A stretch of 6,454 bases of DNA from the NCBI GenBank assembly GCA_018224315.1, contig JAGTVF010000379.1, positions 1-6,454 of the forward strand. The letters run 5' to 3'. Source of the DNA: Desulfobacterales bacterium. GTDB lineage: Bacteria; Desulfobacterota; Desulfobacteria; Desulfobacterales; Desulfosalsimonadaceae. The translations under genes were made by a program, and so were the position numbers. Every line of letters begins with the position of its first letter. Position 1 is the stretch's first letter. Shown in pieces: positions 5,650 to 6,454 of the stretch. Below the pieces are notes generated by a model. The model searched no databases. It was not told where the DNA came from and saw nothing but the letters and a program-made list of their open reading frames with translations.

Positions 5650-6084
5650 TCATTCCAGTCTGGCCGCCACCTGGCGGCCGTAATCCTGCGCCATCTTGAT
5701 GCCGCCGCCAAGGCTGCTCTTTTTGAGCATCAGGGGGCCTTCGACCATGTTCATGTGAAAAATGTTTTTCATGGTCTCAAAAATGCGCTCCCCGGCTTCC
5801 CCGCTCCAGCCAAATGAACCAAAAGCACCGCCGGCCTTGTTTTCCAGGCCGGCTTTTTCCGCCAGGAACAAAAAGGTTTTCATCCCCTGGAGCATTTCTC
5901 CGTGGTATGTCGGGGCACCAAAAACATAGGCGTCATAGCCGGCCAAGTCCTCCGGGGCGGAAAAGCTTTTGACATCCGCCACCTCTACGGTGAAGCCGGA
6001 AAAACGCAGGCCCTCCGCGATCAATTCCCCGATATTGCGGGTTTCACCTGTTCGCGTGGCATACACCACCAGTGCTTTGGCCAT
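5650..6084 (-). CDS. Flavodoxin (short-chain, FMN-binding)
   Basis: This 144-residue soluble electron carrier has a flavodoxin fold. The FMN phosphate loop is TRTGETR (10-16). Flavin-contact loops follow at GAPTYHGEM (56-64) and GSFGWSGEAGERI (89-101). The central strand YDAYVFGAP and the helix after it complete the pattern. The GSFGWSGE loop is nearly the same as GSYGWSGE in the C-terminal domain of FprA, so this looks like a free-standing relative of that domain rather than a typical Fld. It is expected to move electrons between a reductase or ferredoxin and rubredoxin/FprA. An AGGA element is close to the ATG at 6084, and a second AAGGA lies further upstream. The gene sits 24 bp after the rubredoxin-like gene and 31 bp before rubredoxin, so it is probably co-transcribed with both. 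Confidence 0.92.
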   Translation of the reverse strand: MAKALVVYATRTGETRNIGELIAEGLRFSGFTVEVADVKSFSAPEDLAGYDAYVFGAPTYHGEMLQGMKTFLFLAEKAGLENKAGGAFGSFGWSGEAGERIFETMKNIFHMNMVEGPLMLKKSSLGGGIKMAQDYGRQVAARLE

Positions 6085-6108
6085 GTTTCCTGTCCTTTTG
6101 GCGGGTTA

Positions 6109-6273
6109 TCAGCGTTTGGACCCGATCCGGTCATCACGGCCCGAGTCCGCACAATCCGGCGTATAGCAGGAATTGTCCACAAATTCGCATTTCTCCTTGC
6201 ATGACGGACATTGTTTCGGCGGGGCATCCGCCTCAAAAGTGTATCCGCAGTTGCTGCATTTCCAGCTGGGCAT
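6109..6273 (-). CDS. Small cysteine-rich rubredoxin-like protein
   Basis: This 54-residue protein begins [20 protein letters not shown], followed by QCPSC. The pairs Cys6/Cys9 and Cys22/Cys25 are only 12 residues apart. That is the short spacing of the C-terminal rubredoxin domain of rubrerythrin, not the about 29 of classical rubredoxin, so a single Fe(Cys)4 site is expected. Three more cysteines follow (29, 36, 41) in [16 protein letters not shown], a tail that I recall from similar small proteins of sulfate reducers. A tandem stop (TGA TAA) ends the gene. AGGAGG (6281-6286) lies 7 bases before the ATG at 6273, a strong ribosome site. The gene is downstream of a ferritin-like gene, so the two together may act like a split rubrerythrin, which is an inference. 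Confidence 0.9.
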   Translation of the reverse strand: MPSWKCSNCGYTFEADAPPKQCPSCKEKCEFVDNSCYTPDCADSGRDDRIGSKR

Positions 6274-6308
6274 AGCAATACCTCCTTTGCATGGTAACGG
6301 TTTAAGGG

Positions 6309-6330
6309 CCCTGGTCCGGTGCCGGCAGGG
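6309..6330 (-). promoter_or_regulatory. Short GC-rich hairpin between the ferritin-like and rubredoxin-like genes
   Basis: CCCTG (6309-6313) and CAGGG (6326-6330) form a 5-bp stem, and inner CCGG repeats may extend it. It lies just after the ferritin-like stop on the minus strand. The bases after it are CCCTTAAACC, without a T-run, so it is not a standard intrinsic terminator. It may be an mRNA-stabilising or processing hairpin, or may have no function. Confidence 0.3.
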
Positions 6331-6333
6331 AAA

Positions 6334-6454
6334 TCATTTTTTCAGCTTTGTCAGCTCCCCGCTCAGCAGTCGAATATGGCCCATTTCTTCCTTGATGATA
6401 TTTTCCAGCCGGTTTTTACCGTATTTTTCCGGCACCAGTTCCTTCATTCCCAGA
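6334..6454 (-). CDS. Ferritin-like/rubrerythrin-type protein, C-terminal fragment (5' end outside window)
   Basis: Only the last 39 residues and the stop are in the window; the gene runs off the right edge. The visible part ends LENIIKEEMGHIRLLSGELTKLKK. The EExxH helix pattern (EEMGHI) is typical of the last metal-binding helix of ferritin-like four-helix bundles such as rubrerythrin, where Glu and His bind the diiron centre. Such proteins reduce H2O2 or store and oxidise iron. The next gene encodes a rubrerythrin-like rubredoxin domain as a separate protein, which supports a rubrerythrin-type role. With so little sequence the exact family cannot be fixed. It is the most upstream visible gene of the minus-strand series, so the promoter probably lies to the right of the window. 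Confidence 0.7.
   Translation of the reverse strand, partial: LGMKELVPEKYGKNRLENIIKEEMGHIRLLSGELTKLKK

Overview
This window most likely comes from a strictly anaerobic, sulfate-reducing-type bacterium of the Desulfobacterota. The inference rests on gene content: a rubredoxin:oxygen oxidoreductase-type flavodiiron protein with separate rubredoxins, a ferredoxin with the cysteine layout of Desulfovibrio gigas ferredoxin II, a DsrE-like protein, and a HEAT-like protein of a family I know from Desulfovibrio and its relatives (DVU0298 type). The DNA is moderately GC-rich. It is densely coding, with no gene-free stretch over 300 bases. No tRNA, rRNA, CRISPR or mobile element was seen.

Left part (1-1876): an uncharacterised 211-residue protein (+), a MoaD/ThiS-type sulfur carrier ending in Gly-Gly-Gly (-), and, divergently after 48 bp, an E1-like ThiF/MoeB/HesA adenylyltransferase (+). 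The last two form a plausible carrier/activator pair for molybdopterin or tungstopterin sulfur chemistry. The E1-like protein lacks the usual zinc-binding CxxC pairs and has an extra N-terminal region of about 50 residues.

Right part (1837-6454): nine genes all on the minus strand. In transcription order they are a ferritin-like/rubrerythrin-type protein (5' end outside the window), a small cysteine-rich rubredoxin-like protein, a flavodoxin, a classical rubredoxin, a class A flavodiiron protein (FprA/ROO), a small ferredoxin, a DsrE-like protein, a DVU0298-type HEAT-like protein, and a fusion of an iron-sulfur flavoprotein with a LMW-PTP-fold arsenate reductase. From fprA downward the genes overlap or nearly touch (8 bp, ATGA, 2 bp, ATGA), so they are probably one translationally coupled operon. 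The simplest reading is an oxygen/peroxide/NO detoxification and thiol-redox operon in which rubredoxin and flavodoxin feed FprA. The ISF-ArsC fusion may extend this to arsenate or another thiol-linked substrate.

The two most interesting points are the ISF-ArsC fusion and the rubredoxin-fprA spacer. The spacer holds a perfect 15-bp inverted repeat with the look of a terminator. Its core (TGAAACCGGT) recurs over the fprA start codon, so the upstream arm could pair with either partner.
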